Shown here piece by piece: positions 29,433 to 44,328 of a stretch of 64,000 bases of DNA (positions within the stretch are counted from its first letter, which is position 1; each line of letters starts with the position of its first letter). Under the pieces are notes generated by a model. That model was given only the letters and a program-made list of their open reading frames with translations. It did no database searches and had not been told where the DNA came from. The translations under genes were made by a program, and so were the position numbers. This stretch comes from Alcanivorax sp. DSM 26293 (GTDB taxonomy: Bacteria > Pseudomonadota > Gammaproteobacteria > Pseudomonadales > Alcanivoracaceae): positions 507,695 through 571,694 of the forward strand of contig NZ_FNUM01000001.1 in NCBI RefSeq assembly GCF_900107995.1, given 5' to 3'.

Positions 29433-29533
29433 AGCCTTTCCGGCTTCCCTTGATGTCTATCAAGATCCGGCTCTGACCCGCCAGGATCCTGCTGCTACAC
29501 TGGTAGCCTGGACATTGGGGAATCCATTTTTTT

Positions 29534-31486
29534 ATGCACGACGCTCTGACACTGATTGTGGCCCTGCTCGGTACTGCGGTTGCCGCCGTGGTGCTGTTTC
29601 GTCGACTGGGGATGCCCCCCATTCTTGCCTATCTGCTCTGTGGTCTGGCCGCCGGCCCGTTCGGGTTTGGCTGGGTCAATAATACCGACGGCATTCAGCA
29701 TCTGGCCGAATTCGGCATCGTGTTCTTGCTGTTTACCCTGGGCCTGGAATTTTCCATACCCCGGCTGATGACCCTGCGCCGGATTGTGTTTGGTGCCGGT
29801 CCGCTGCAGGTGCTACTCACTGGTCTTGCCGTCTTTGCCGTCATGCAGCTGCTGGGTTTCTCCTACACCCTGTCGCTGATTACGGCCTGCGCCCTGTCGC
29901 TTTCCTCCACCGCCATTGTTATCCGCGATCTGATTTCCCGGGGCTCGGTCAATACCGGCTACGGCCGAACCTCCACCGGCATTTTGCTGTTCCAGGATCT
30001 GGCCGCGGTGATCATGCTGGTGATGCTGCCGATCCTGACCCAGGAAAATGCCGGCCCGGTATGGTCCCTGGCATCTCTGACACTGGCCAAGTCCCTGCTG
30101 CTGTTTGCCGGTATCTATGTGATCGGCCGCTGGGTGCTGCCGCGCATGCTGGAAGAAACCGGTCGGGCCCGCTCTGATGAAGTCTTCGTCATGACCGCCC
30201 TGCTGCTGGCATTGCTGGCCGCGTGGGTGACTCACTGGCTGGGGCTGTCCATGGCTCTGGGGGCGTTTCTGGCCGGCATGATGCTGGGCGAGAGCCACTT
30301 CCGTCACCAGATCGAAGCCGATCTTCGCCCTTTCCGGGATCTGCTGCTGGGGCTGTTCTTTATCAGTGTCGGCATGCTGGTGGACCCGAACCTGTTTGCC
30401 GATCAGTGGCACTGGATCATTATTGCCGCCGCCGCCTTGATGCTGTTCAAGGGTCTGTTGATATTCGCACTGCTGCGCCTGCTGAAAGAACGCAGCGATA
30501 CCGCAATGCGAAGCGGCCTGATTCTCTCCCAGGCAGGGGAGTTCGGTTTTGTGCTGGTTGCATTGGGGGTCTCCCATCAGCTCCTTACCCCGGACAAGGC
30601 GGGGTTGCTGGTCTCCATCGTGGTCCTGACCATGGTGTGCACGCCTGCCTTGCTGAATAACAGTGGTCGCCTGACCCGCCGTCTACTGCAACGCTGGCAA
30701 AAAATCCCGGAGGACATCCCGATCTCCGATGAGACCCGTAACCATGTCATCCTCTGCGGCTATGGCCGGGTGGGCCAGAACCTGATGCGCTACCTGAACC
30801 GCTTCCACATGAAGGCCGTGGCAGTGGACCGGGATCTGGTACGGCTACAGGAAGCCAGTGCCGCCGGCGAACACATCCTGTTTGGTGATTCCAGCCGCAA
30901 GGAAATTCTGGTGAATGCGGGCATTCAGCATGCTCGTCTTCTGGTGGTTACCTTTGACGATCCGCGGCTGGCAGAGCGTATCCTGCACACCGCACGAGAG
31001 CTCAACCCCAATATCCGCGTGCTGGTGCGCACCCGGGACGACACCCATCTGGATGCCCTGATCAGCGCCGGCGCGGAGGAAGTGGTACCGGAAGTGCTGG
31101 AAGCCTCCCTGATGCTGGTGGCCCACGCACTGATGATGCTGGATGTGCCCTTCGACCGTGTCATTGCCACCCTGCGCAAAACTCGGCGGGAGCGCTATCG
31201 TATGCTGCAGGGCTACTACCATGGTGACACCCTGCCCACCACCGACAGCGCCGGTAACCCCTACCGTCTGCTGCATGCGGTCACGCTGTCGGACAAGGCC
31301 CGCGGTATCGGCCGGAGCATCGCCGATTGCGCGCTGCGGGACGTGGAAATTCGGGCGGTAAAGCGCCAGGACAAGACGCTGGAACGCCCTGATGAGGAAC
31401 TGGTTCTGGAACCGGGAGATACGGTGATTCTCTACGGGCCCCTGGAGGCAGTGGAAGCGGCGGAAAACCGGCTTCTGGGCGGGTAA
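29534..31486 (+). CDS. KefB-like cation:proton antiporter with TrkA domains
   Basis: The 650-residue inner-membrane protein has about 12 membrane segments of the CPA2 exchanger family in residues 1-385 (GLEFSIPRLM, ALSLSSTAIVIRDL, GILLFQDLAAVIMLV, GAFLAGMMLGES). A TrkA-N/RCK nucleotide-binding domain starting at VILCGYGRVGQNLMRYL follows (about 398-515). A TrkA-C domain ends the protein. It probably exchanges K+ or Na+ for protons in response to nucleotide or redox signals. The glutathione-regulation partner KefF/KefG is not adjacent, so the exact subgroup is open. It appears monocistronic. Confidence 0.88.
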   Translation: MHDALTLIVALLGTAVAAVVLFRRLGMPPILAYLLCGLAAGPFGFGWVNNTDGIQHLAEFGIVFLLFTLGLEFSIPRLMTLRRIVFGAGPLQVLLTGLAVFAVMQLLGFSYTLSLITACALSLSSTAIVIRDLISRGSVNTGYGRTSTGILLFQDLAAVIMLVMLPILTQENAGPVWSLASLTLAKSLLLFAGIYVIGRWVLPRMLEETGRARSDEVFVMTALLLALLAAWVTHWLGLSMALGAFLAGMMLGESHFRHQIEADLRPFRDLLLGLFFISVGMLVDPNLFADQWHWIIIAAAALMLFKGLLIFALLRLLKERSDTAMRSGLILSQAGEFGFVLVALGVSHQLLTPDKAGLLVSIVVLTMVCTPALLNNSGRLTRRLLQRWQKIPEDIPISDETRNHVILCGYGRVGQNLMRYLNRFHMKAVAVDRDLVRLQEASAAGEHILFGDSSRKEILVNAGIQHARLLVVTFDDPRLAERILHTARELNPNIRVLVRTRDDTHLDALISAGAEEVVPEVLEASLMLVAHALMMLDVPFDRVIATLRKTRRERYRMLQGYYHGDTLPTTDSAGNPYRLLHAVTLSDKARGIGRSIADCALRDVEIRAVKRQDKTLERPDEELVLEPGDTVILYGPLEAVEAAENRLLGG

Positions 31487-31865
31487 CCGCCCCGGACCTT
31501 TGTCACGCCGATAAGGGCCTGAGCACTCGCCCCGATCCCGGGCAGGGACGCTCATGCCAATCCTTGAAATCCCCCTCGTACTTAACGCCTTGATTCAATC
31601 AACCCATAGCAATATCGGTTATTCCTAGCAGTCCTCAGCCGTGCCCGGCAAGAGAACCCGCGGATAGCATCCCCCCGGCTTGCCCTGTTTCCCCTCAGCG
31701 TGCAAAAACCTTAATATGTGGACATGCGAGCCAATAAAAGCTGCCTGCAGCCCTCTAACAACAAGACTCTCGGAACAATTGTGAACACTTGTTTATTTTC
31801 TCTTGAAGATTCGCCCCGGGACCGGTATTTTGTGAACACTCATTCACAAAGCGGAGGCGTGCGTC
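31487..31865. other. Gene-free region upstream of the ABC1 kinase
   Basis: 379 bases with no gene. Bases 31700-31865 are AT-rich and hold two copies of TTGTGAACACT (31779-31789, 31830-31840). The second lies inside a perfect 22-base dyad listed separately. The first 200 bases show nothing recognisable. Confidence 0.5.
31829..31850. promoter_or_regulatory. TetR-type operator candidate before the ABC1 kinase
   Basis: TTTGTGAA-cactca-TTCACAAA is a perfect inverted repeat with 6-base spacer, ending 15 bases before the start codon. A half-site copy (TTGTGAACACT) lies 51 bases upstream. The GTGAAN(6)TTCAC pattern is typical of TetR-family repressors. No TetR gene is in the window. Confidence 0.5.
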
Positions 31866-33458
31866 ATGAAAAACACGTCATTAACACAACGTCCGACCAC
31901 CCCGACAGAACCCAACTGGCAGCCGCTCAATGATTTTGCCGAACAGAAGCAAAATGACAGCGGCCTCAAGGCCTGGTTGGCGGTGGTGGAAGGCTGCATC
32001 CGGGCCATTGAGAAAACCGCCTGGCAGGGCCGGGAAATCGCCGATCAGACCGTCAAAACCTGGAAGGCGATGGGCCGGGGCGCCAACGCTGTGAACGAGG
32101 AAATGCAGATTCTTGCCGACGAGATGCGACGCTGGCCCGCCCGCCTCAAGCGCCTCAGCAAAACCGGCTGGATGCTCACCAAGGTCGTTGCCAGCTACCG
32201 TCTGTGGGGTACCCGTTCGGCCTTTTTGCCGAGCAACATGCGCGAGAGCGCACTGGAGAGCCTGCATCAGCGAAATGCCCGTCGTTTCCGTGACACCTCT
32301 CTGGAACAGGGCGGCGCTTTCCTGAAGATCGGTCAACTGCTCTCCAGCCGCCCGGACCTGTTGCCCCAGGCCTGGGTGGATGAGCTCGCCGTCCTGCAGG
32401 ATCAGGCCAACCCGGTGCCCTTTGAGGGCATCGCCAGGGTGCTGGAACAGGAATTCGGCCAGCCGCTGGACACGCTCTTTGCCCATTTCGACCCGGAACC
32501 CCTGGCCGCTGCCAGTATCGGCCAGGTACACCGGGCACGCCTGCATGATGGTCGCGACGTGGCGGTCAAGGTACAGCGTCCGGGGCTGGATGAAGTCGTG
32601 GAACTGGACATGACCCTGCTCAAGATTTTCATGGGCGCGGTGAAATCTGCCCTGCCCCCCATGGACATCGACACCATCGTCAGTGAAATCCAGCGCACTG
32701 TCCGCGAAGAACTGGACTATGAGCGCGAAGCCCGGGTGATGACACAGATCGGTGAGCAACTGGCCGGCATCCCCGGCATCACCACCCCGGCCCTGGTGGC
32801 GGAACACAGCAGCCGGCATGTGCTGACCACCGAATTCGTCCACGGTCGCAAACTCACCACCGTGCTGGATGAACTGCACCACACCGACCCGGAACGCCTG
32901 GGTGGGGTGCTGCACCGGCTGCTGGACGCCTGGTTTTCCCAGGTACTGCATGGCGGCCTTTTCCACGCCGACCCGCACCCGGGTAACATCATGCTCACCG
33001 ACGACGATACCCTGGTGCTGCTGGATTTCGGCTGTGCCCAGCGCCTCAGCGACACCGCCCGGCGTGGATACTTCCGTGTTCTGCAGGCCTGCGTGGTGGA
33101 CGACAAGCAAGTGATTGCCGACACCCTGGCCACCATGGGCTTTACCACCCGCAGCGGCAACCCGGATACCCTGCTGGCATTCGTGTCCGCCGTTCTGGAC
33201 CAGGTGCGCAACGCCATCATCTACCCGGACCCGGACAAGGGCTGGCCCAGCCCTGAGGAAATGATGCAGCAGGTAAGCCATTTGCTGGGCCGACTGCAAC
33301 AGGACCCGGTGGACACCCTCCCCGGCGACTTCATCATGCTGGCACGGGTGTTCGGCACCCTGGGCGGCTTCTTCCTGCACTATCAGCCCAAGGTGGACAT
33401 CGCGGCTCTGGTGCTGGGCTACCTGACCCGCCCGCTGGATAATCAACAGGCGGCGTAA
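31866..33458 (+). CDS. ABC1/UbiB-family atypical kinase (AarF-like)
   Basis: The 530-residue protein carries the ABC1 kinase-like marks: [20 protein letters not shown] (KxGQ region, about 150-170), the alanine-rich loop [11 protein letters not shown], the lysine in [20 protein letters not shown] and LLDFGCA. UbiB proteins support ubiquinone synthesis and others act on membrane lipids. This one lacks the terminal membrane helices of true UbiB and has a longer N-terminal helical region (about 1-120). It is therefore probably a second ABC1 paralogue. It is monocistronic, behind a palindromic operator, with GGAGG at 31852-31856. Confidence 0.87.
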   Translation: MKNTSLTQRPTTPTEPNWQPLNDFAEQKQNDSGLKAWLAVVEGCIRAIEKTAWQGREIADQTVKTWKAMGRGANAVNEEMQILADEMRRWPARLKRLSKTGWMLTKVVASYRLWGTRSAFLPSNMRESALESLHQRNARRFRDTSLEQGGAFLKIGQLLSSRPDLLPQAWVDELAVLQDQANPVPFEGIARVLEQEFGQPLDTLFAHFDPEPLAAASIGQVHRARLHDGRDVAVKVQRPGLDEVVELDMTLLKIFMGAVKSALPPMDIDTIVSEIQRTVREELDYEREARVMTQIGEQLAGIPGITTPALVAEHSSRHVLTTEFVHGRKLTTVLDELHHTDPERLGGVLHRLLDAWFSQVLHGGLFHADPHPGNIMLTDDDTLVLLDFGCAQRLSDTARRGYFRVLQACVVDDKQVIADTLATMGFTTRSGNPDTLLAFVSAVLDQVRNAIIYPDPDKGWPSPEEMMQQVSHLLGRLQQDPVDTLPGDFIMLARVFGTLGGFFLHYQPKVDIAALVLGYLTRPLDNQQAA

Positions 33459-33537
33459 GCGGCCTTTTCCGTGTTCAGTTGAGCGGTCGTTTGCCATGCC
33501 AGGTTGGCTCGACCGCTCTCCCAACGCCCCCCACTTC

Positions 33538-33619
33538 GTAGGGTGCACTGAGCCTGAGGCGAACTGCACCGGTCAGCCGCCGGGGTGGTGCAGTTCGCCT
33601 CAGGCTCAGTGCACCCTAC
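33538..33619. repeat. 33-bp-arm perfect inverted repeat (GTAGGGTGCACTGAG family)
   Basis: Arms 33538-33570 and 33587-33619 are exact reverse complements of 33 bases around a 16-base loop. Similar elements are at 51519-51599 (arms differ at two sites) and 43975-44007 (one arm only). An unrelated 9-bp dyad GAGCGGTCG/CGACCGCTC lies just before it (33481-33489/33510-33518). There is no coding capacity; it may fold into a long hairpin in RNA. Confidence 0.85.
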
Positions 33620-33714
33620 ACCGTCATCTCTCGGCCTCCACGACGCCCCTGTAACAAACCCCTCCCCCTTTTTGACAATAACGCTACAGCCTCCCTCAAC
33701 CCTTTAGTTGTACA

Positions 33715-33742
33715 AACGTACCAATAAGAACGAACGTACTAT
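33715..33742 (+). promoter_or_regulatory. Candidate promoter/operator of the lipoprotein operon
   Basis: AACGTAC occurs twice, 18 bases apart (33715 and 33733), and the second is followed by TACTAT, a plausible -10. The first is preceded by an inverted GTAC. The site lies 50 bases before the first lipoprotein gene. Confidence 0.35.
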
Positions 33743-33791
33743 AACAACAACGGGCGTCCCAACATGCGAGGACCGCCATAAGGGGTTAGCC

Positions 33792-36296
33792 ATGCTACAA
33801 CTGACCCGGGCTTCGGCCCTGACCAATTCTGTGTTGCCGTGCTCACTGCTGCTGGCCGCCAGCCTTCTGGCCGGCTGTGGCGGCGGGAGCTCCTCCTCCA
33901 GCACTGCCGCCGAGCAACCACGGCAACCCGGCACCGACAATCCGGCCCCCACACCGGAACCCGGCCCGGACCCGGTGCCTGCGCCTGAGCCGGAACCCCT
34001 CAATCGCTACCAATTTGCCAATGGCTGCTACACCCTGAACAGCGATGGCCGTTTCCTGCAGGCCAACACCGCCAACAGCGACTACGGCCTGACAACCGAC
34101 CCCACCCAGGCCACCGCCTTTACCCTCAAACCCACCGATCTGGGCCGCTATCTGCTGGTGTCGGATTACCAGCGCACCACTGGCAGCGCCGGGCAGAAAC
34201 AGCTGCTCGGTATCAGCGACCCGGCCGGCGAGTTACTGGATCAGGGCGGCAACTTCGTTGGTGAACTGAGCTATCTGGTAGCCGGCCTGGGCGATACCCT
34301 CAATCTGGTACTGGACCCGGTGGCCCCCCTGGGGGGCCTGCTGCGGGAATTGGGGGAAAGCCTGGAAGGCATCGGCAACAATCTGGGCGACACCACCCTG
34401 CGTCCATCTCTGGCCATGGTCTCCGATGCCAATGATCTGGCGGTATGGAATCTCTCTGCCAGTGAGGGCGACAGTTTCTCGCTGGCCTCCCAGGTCACCG
34501 GTCTGCTGCTGACCGCCGGCGATAATGGGTTGACCCTGACCTCCCCCAGCCTGGAAAACGCCGACACCCGTTTCGTGCTCAACGAAGCCGAGGGTTGCAG
34601 CGGCTACCCGGAAGCCGAGCTGAGCGCCACCGTGGCCGACAGCGGACCGGCCATTTACCTGAAAGAGGTGGAGCGCTTCCGCGACACTCCCGGCATCGAT
34701 GACGACGATGTGTTCGGCTACGTGGATGCCCACAGCCATATTTCCGCCTACGAATTCATCGGCGGCCGGGTCAACTACGGCGACCCCTTCCACAAATTCG
34801 GTGTCGATCACGCCCTCCACGACTGTCAGGAAAACCATGGGCCCCAGGGCCTCACTGGCCTGGTGGAACAGGTCACCAGCAGCCCGGGCCCCCACGAGAC
34901 CCGCGGCTGGCCGGATTTTCCCTTCTGGCCCCGCAACGACTCCCTGCAACACCACCAGAGTTACTACAAGTGGATCGAGCGGGCCCACCTGTCCGGCCTG
35001 AAAATTCTGGTCAACCACCTGGTGCATAACGAAATCCTCTGCCAGATCAATCCGCAGAAGCAGAACGATTGCGACACCGTGGCCGCCATCGAGCAGCAGG
35101 CGGAACTGATGCATCGCATGGAGGACTACATCGACGCCCAGCAGGGCGGCCCCGGCGAGGGCTGGTTCCGCATCGTGACCAGCGCCAGCGAAGCTCGCCA
35201 GGTGATCGGCGACGGCAAGATGGCCGTGATCCTTGGCGTGGAAGCGTCCAAGGCCCTCAACTGCGGGGAGTTCCTGGGCGTGGCCGAATGCAGCCGCGAG
35301 GAAATTGTGGAGCGGCTGGACCGCCTCTATGCCATGGATGTGCGCAGCCTGTTCCCGGTACACAAATTCGATAACGCCTTCGGCGGCCACCTGCCGGATC
35401 TGTCCGGTGGCATCGGCATTGGTGCTGTCCTGTACGGCGGCAACCTGCTGGAAACCGGCCATCTGGTGGAATTCGAAGAGTGTCCGGCTCACAACCATGA
35501 TCACGACCACGCAGTGAACGACAGCCCCCTCGCCGACCCGCTACAACCCTACGGCATCTTTGAGCAATTGCTGTTCCAGCTGGATTACCTGGGTGAACGC
35601 TTTCCGGCAAGCCCGGAAGAGGTGGCAGAGCTGGACCCACGTCGTGGCACCGACCATCTGTGTAATACCCGCGGCCTTACCGACCTGGGTTTCTTCCTGA
35701 TCGAAGAACTGGCCAAGCGCGGCATGATGATCGAAACCGACCACATCAGCCGCAAGGCCGCCACCCAGATTCTCGACCTGACCGCGCCGCGCGGCTACCC
35801 GGTAATCAACAGCCATGGCAGCTGGGGTGGCACCGAAACCCTGCGTGACCGGGTCGCTGCCCAGGGGGGCATCAGCGCCTCCTTCGGCAGTGTTCGCGAC
35901 GACTGGGTGGACCAGCTTACCCGCGACGGGAATCGCCCGCGCCCGGATAGCTACAAGGTAGGCCCCTTCGGCGGCGCCCCCTTTGCTTCTGACGTGAACG
36001 GTATCGCCGCCCTGGCCGGGAATCCGGGCACCCCGGATCAGGAAGACAGCCTGTACCCGTTCACCTCTGTGGATGGTCGCGTGGTGTTCGACAAGCAAGT
36101 CACCGGCGACCACGCCTTCAGCCTCTATGAGGGGCGCGGCGTCGCACACTACGGCCTCTACCCGGACCAGATCGCCGACATGGTCGCTCATAGCGACCGA
36201 CCGCCGGAACAGATCGACGATGCCATCAACCAGTTATTTACCTCGGCGGAAGCCTACCTGCGCATGTGGGAACGGCTTGAACAGGCGGCGCGGTAA
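33792..36296 (+). CDS. Large M19-like metallo-amidohydrolase lipoprotein
   Basis: The 834-residue lipoprotein (lipobox LLAGC near residue 29) has a proline-rich linker of EPGPDP type, then about 260 residues that I do not recognise. A C-terminal amidohydrolase-fold domain follows. Metal-ligand candidates follow the membrane dipeptidase order: H314xH316 in VDAHSH, E484 in LGVEASKA, H651 in ETDHISRKA and H675 in INSHGSWGG. True M19 enzymes have HxD first, so this is a divergent branch, and dipeptide cleavage is not assured. It should sit in the outer membrane or periplasm. The beta-helix/cytochrome fusion starts 32 bases later, so they are one operon. ATG 33792 has an AAGGGG site. Confidence 0.75.
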   Translation: MLQLTRASALTNSVLPCSLLLAASLLAGCGGGSSSSSTAAEQPRQPGTDNPAPTPEPGPDPVPAPEPEPLNRYQFANGCYTLNSDGRFLQANTANSDYGLTTDPTQATAFTLKPTDLGRYLLVSDYQRTTGSAGQKQLLGISDPAGELLDQGGNFVGELSYLVAGLGDTLNLVLDPVAPLGGLLRELGESLEGIGNNLGDTTLRPSLAMVSDANDLAVWNLSASEGDSFSLASQVTGLLLTAGDNGLTLTSPSLENADTRFVLNEAEGCSGYPEAELSATVADSGPAIYLKEVERFRDTPGIDDDDVFGYVDAHSHISAYEFIGGRVNYGDPFHKFGVDHALHDCQENHGPQGLTGLVEQVTSSPGPHETRGWPDFPFWPRNDSLQHHQSYYKWIERAHLSGLKILVNHLVHNEILCQINPQKQNDCDTVAAIEQQAELMHRMEDYIDAQQGGPGEGWFRIVTSASEARQVIGDGKMAVILGVEASKALNCGEFLGVAECSREEIVERLDRLYAMDVRSLFPVHKFDNAFGGHLPDLSGGIGIGAVLYGGNLLETGHLVEFEECPAHNHDHDHAVNDSPLADPLQPYGIFEQLLFQLDYLGERFPASPEEVAELDPRRGTDHLCNTRGLTDLGFFLIEELAKRGMMIETDHISRKAATQILDLTAPRGYPVINSHGSWGGTETLRDRVAAQGGISASFGSVRDDWVDQLTRDGNRPRPDSYKVGPFGGAPFASDVNGIAALAGNPGTPDQEDSLYPFTSVDGRVVFDKQVTGDHAFSLYEGRGVAHYGLYPDQIADMVAHSDRPPEQIDDAINQLFTSAEAYLRMWERLEQAAR

Positions 36297-36328
36297 CGCC
36301 GCCACATAACAAGACTTTGGGGAATACC

Positions 36329-39367
<3,039 letters not shown>

Positions 39368-39420
39368 CGCTGCACCTTTCCCCCTCCCTCCTCCCCTTGT
39401 CTCCGGGAGGAGTGTTTGGC

Positions 39421-39446
39421 CCCTCCCCGCAAGGGGAGGGTTTTTA
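39421..39446 (+). terminator. Intrinsic terminator of the lipoprotein operon
   Basis: The stem CCCTCCCC/GGGGAGGG with a GCAA loop is followed by TTTTTATTTTTT, 54 bases after the stop codon. Confidence 0.92.
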
Positions 39447-39483
39447 TTTTTTAAACCTGCCAGGGCAGCATCACCACTGCCGC

Positions 39484-39551
39484 TGGAGCCTTGCTCGCAA
39501 GGCGAAGAATGTCAGAACTTCCCGGGTATTCGCCTTGCGAGCAAGGCTCCA
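39484..39551. repeat. REP-like inverted repeat, TTGGAGC family, perfect arms
   Basis: Arms 39484-39506 and 39529-39551 are exact 23-base complements (TGGAGCCTTGCTCGCAAGGC...), each itself containing the dyad CCTTGCTCGCAAGG. It lies between two convergent genes. Confidence 0.85.
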
Positions 39552-39595
39552 ACGGGAGAGAGTGACAGGGAAACCCGTCACCGGGTGCGCGGCGA

Positions 39596-40222
39596 TTAAC
39601 GCCGCTCGCGGAGGGCTTTCAGGGGTGCCGACAATTTATCCGGATGACGGGGGTGAATGGACGCATAGCACTCAAAAATTTCCGCCATATCCTTTTCCAC
39701 ATCCCCACAGGGTTCAATCACCCGGGCAAAGGTAATCTCTTTTTTCTGGTAGTCCGCTGTGGCCAACACGATAGGCACACCGGCCTGCTCGGCGATGCGG
39801 TAGAAGCCGGTTTTCCATTGTGTGGCCCCACCCCGGGTGCCTTCCGGCGCCACCACCATGACCAGCTTGTCACGACTGTTGAACTGCGCCACGGTCTGCT
39901 CCACGACCCCGCCGGCCTTGTGGCGGGCAATGGGCAACGCTCCCATCCAGCGCAACATTGACCCAAACGGTCCCTTGAAGGCGCTATCCTTGATCATCAC
40001 GTGAGCATCCAGCCCCAACTGCATCATCGCCGCCAGGGTATAGATGCCATCCCAGTTTGACGTATGCGGCCCACCGATGACGACTACCTTGGGCAATGCC
40101 GGCATCGGATTGGTCACCCGCCAGCCTGCCAGGCGCAAAAAACCACCGGCCAGCCACCGGGAGAAGGCATTGCCGCGACGGGGATAATCAGAGTCCTGGG
40201 GTGACGACATGGGATTGTCCAT
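39596..40222 (-). CDS. 1-acyl-glycerol-3-phosphate acyltransferase-like protein
   Basis: The 208-residue protein has the PlsC-family catalytic box as HTSNWD (HxxxxD) within VIGGPHTSNWDGIYTL. The second motif APEGTRGG comes about 70 residues later, and a hydrophobic but not clearly spanning N-terminus precedes them. It probably adds an acyl chain to a lipid or other acceptor at the inner membrane face. The subgroup with GGPHTSNWDG is distinct from housekeeping PlsC. The long upstream frame to 40825 is antisense to the next gene. ATG 40222 gives a natural N-terminus; ATG 40210 is an alternative. It diverges from the YgjP-like gene. Confidence 0.82.
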   Translation of the reverse strand: MDNPMSSPQDSDYPRRGNAFSRWLAGGFLRLAGWRVTNPMPALPKVVVIGGPHTSNWDGIYTLAAMMQLGLDAHVMIKDSAFKGPFGSMLRWMGALPIARHKAGGVVEQTVAQFNSRDKLVMVVAPEGTRGGATQWKTGFYRIAEQAGVPIVLATADYQKKEITFARVIEPCGDVEKDMAEIFECYASIHPRHPDKLSAPLKALRERR

Positions 40223-40309
40223 TGCAAAGAGAGCGGCGATCATACCCACTCGGCAGAATAAGAGCATTGGCACTAACGCCCAACGTTTCCAGGAAGCGAT
40301 AACCGGCCC

Positions 40310-40807
40310 ATGAACCCCCTGCAGTACCTGACCGGCTACCCCACCCAGATCCAGCAGCAGGCCCAAACCCTGGTGGAGCGGGGGCAGCTGGGTGATTATC
40401 TGCAACAGCGCTACCCGGACAAACATGATATTCAGGGCGACAAGGCCCTGTTCCAGTATGCCAACAGCCTCAAGCAACAATTTCTGCGCAAGGCGCCGCC
40501 GCTGGGCAAGGTCCATTACGACGCCAAGCTGAAAACACTCAGCCAGGCATTGGGTATGCACACCCGGCAAACCCGTATCCACGGCAGCAAACTGCGCAGC
40601 CATAACAGCGTGCGCATTGCCAGCCAGTTCAAGGCAGCACCGGAAGCCTTTCTGCGGATGATCGTGGTCCACGAACTGGCCCACTTCAAGGAAACGGAGC
40701 ATAACAAGGCGTTTTACCAGCTCTGCTCGCACATGGCACCGGACTACCACCAGCTTGAGCTGGACACCCGCCTCTGGCTGCTCTGGCAGGACACCGGCAA
40801 CGGCTGA
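40310..40807 (+). CDS. YgjP-like zinc metallopeptidase (DUF45/WLM family)
   Basis: The 165-residue cytosolic protein carries the zinc motif HELAH in MIVVHELAHFKETEHNKAFYQL, with the third ligand likely the histidine of the ETEHN segment. LRSHNSVRIASQFKAAP precedes it, as in the YgjP/SprT-like set. Members are small predicted metalloproteases with few known substrates. It is shorter than E. coli YgjP at the N-terminus of the peptidase region but complete around the active site. The ribosome site is weak. A terminator-like hairpin follows at 40811-40836. Confidence 0.8.
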   Translation: MNPLQYLTGYPTQIQQQAQTLVERGQLGDYLQQRYPDKHDIQGDKALFQYANSLKQQFLRKAPPLGKVHYDAKLKTLSQALGMHTRQTRIHGSKLRSHNSVRIASQFKAAPEAFLRMIVVHELAHFKETEHNKAFYQLCSHMAPDYHQLELDTRLWLLWQDTGNG

Positions 40808-40810
40808 CAT

Positions 40811-40836
40811 CCCTGCCGGGATCAACGCCGGCAGGG
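40811..40836 (+). terminator. Hairpin after the YgjP-like gene
   Basis: CCCTGCCGG and CCGGCAGGG pair perfectly around an 8-base loop, followed by a pyrimidine-rich but not pure T tract. A weak or Rho-assisted terminator is likely. Confidence 0.55.
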
Positions 40837-41120
40837 GTTCCTTCCGCCCTCCTTACCCGGGCCCACCCGCTGCTCGCAACGTCAAAACCCCTTTATTCAA
40901 CAAGCTGTTACATTCCAGACCCCGGATAGCGCCAAAGACCCTGGCCGGCAGTTTCATGTCCCCACCATAAGGGCGTAGTATGAAATGACTTAACGTCATA
41001 ACGCAGGGTCATCAGTGCCTCGGTTTGTGGCATTGCGATATGGATCCTGCGCCAGTGTTCCCGCTGGTGGCCGCTCTATCCATCAGTGCGGGACTCCAAC
41101 CAGAGCCCAGGAGGTGTGTA
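40837..41120. other. acnA upstream region
   Basis: No gene was found. A dyad ATGAC-ttaac-GTCAT (40985-40999) lies 121 bases before the acnA start and could be an operator. AGGAGG at 41109-41114 is the acnA ribosome site. The frame opening at 41025 has no ribosome site. Confidence 0.45.
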
Positions 41121-43865
<2,745 letters not shown>

Positions 43866-43921
43866 GAGAAACAGCAAGCGACAAGCTGCAACGCGGGCTG
43901 AACGCGTTGCTTGCTCTCACC

Positions 43922-43959
43922 CAGGAGGCCGCGCCCGAACAACGGACGCGGCCTCCTGC
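43922..43959. terminator. Hairpin after acnA (GAGGCCGCG type)
   Basis: CAGGAGGCCGCG and CGCGGCCTCCTG pair over 12 bases around a 14-base loop. The core GAGGCCGCG is the same as in the centres of the heptamer repeat elements, but no heptamer arrays flank it here. Confidence 0.6.
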
Positions 43960-43974
43960 ATTTGTGGCCCCACC

Positions 43975-44180
43975 GTAGGGTGCACTGAGCCTCGGGCGAA
44001 CTGCACCGATCTTCCCCCGCCCCGCAGGAGCACCGCTTGAGGTGCGAACCGGGCGTCGCGAGGTGACAAGGGGAGGAAGTCCGCCCTCCGTTCTTTCCGG
44101 AAAGACCTGTCTAGGATTGAAATGCCTGATCGCCCTGCGGGCGATTTCCGCGCAAGCGCGGTTCGCCATGCAAGCATAGC
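43975..44180. repeat. Repeat cluster in the 463-base gap after acnA
   Basis: 43975-44007 is a single arm of the GTAGGGTGCACTGAG family. 44035-44050 (GCTTGAGGTGCGAACC) and 44131-44180 (core CCGCGCAAGCGCGGTTCGC) are copies, in opposite orientation, of the REP-like sequence at 7797-7840. No gene was found in 43866-44328. Confidence 0.6.
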
Positions 44181-44328
44181 TCCCACAGCGGCTTCGTAGA
44201 GAACACGGATTTCGTGGTAACTCCTTGGCCTCTCCCTATCCAGCCAGCGTAGCTCGTAGCTAGCCCTCCCCCTTCCCGCCCCCTTTTTGCTATGCTGATT
44301 CCCTTCACGGCCAGTTTGGGGGAAGTCC

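Noticed and set aside
39596-40825. A 409-residue frame for the acyltransferase
   Set aside because: The upstream 200 residues are the complement of the YgjP-like gene. The conserved part starts at ATG 40222.
40985-40999. Dyad ATGAC-ttaac-GTCAT before acnA as an iron-sulfur regulator site
   Set aside because: It does not match a Fur or IscR consensus I can name. It is kept only as a note in the upstream-region entry.
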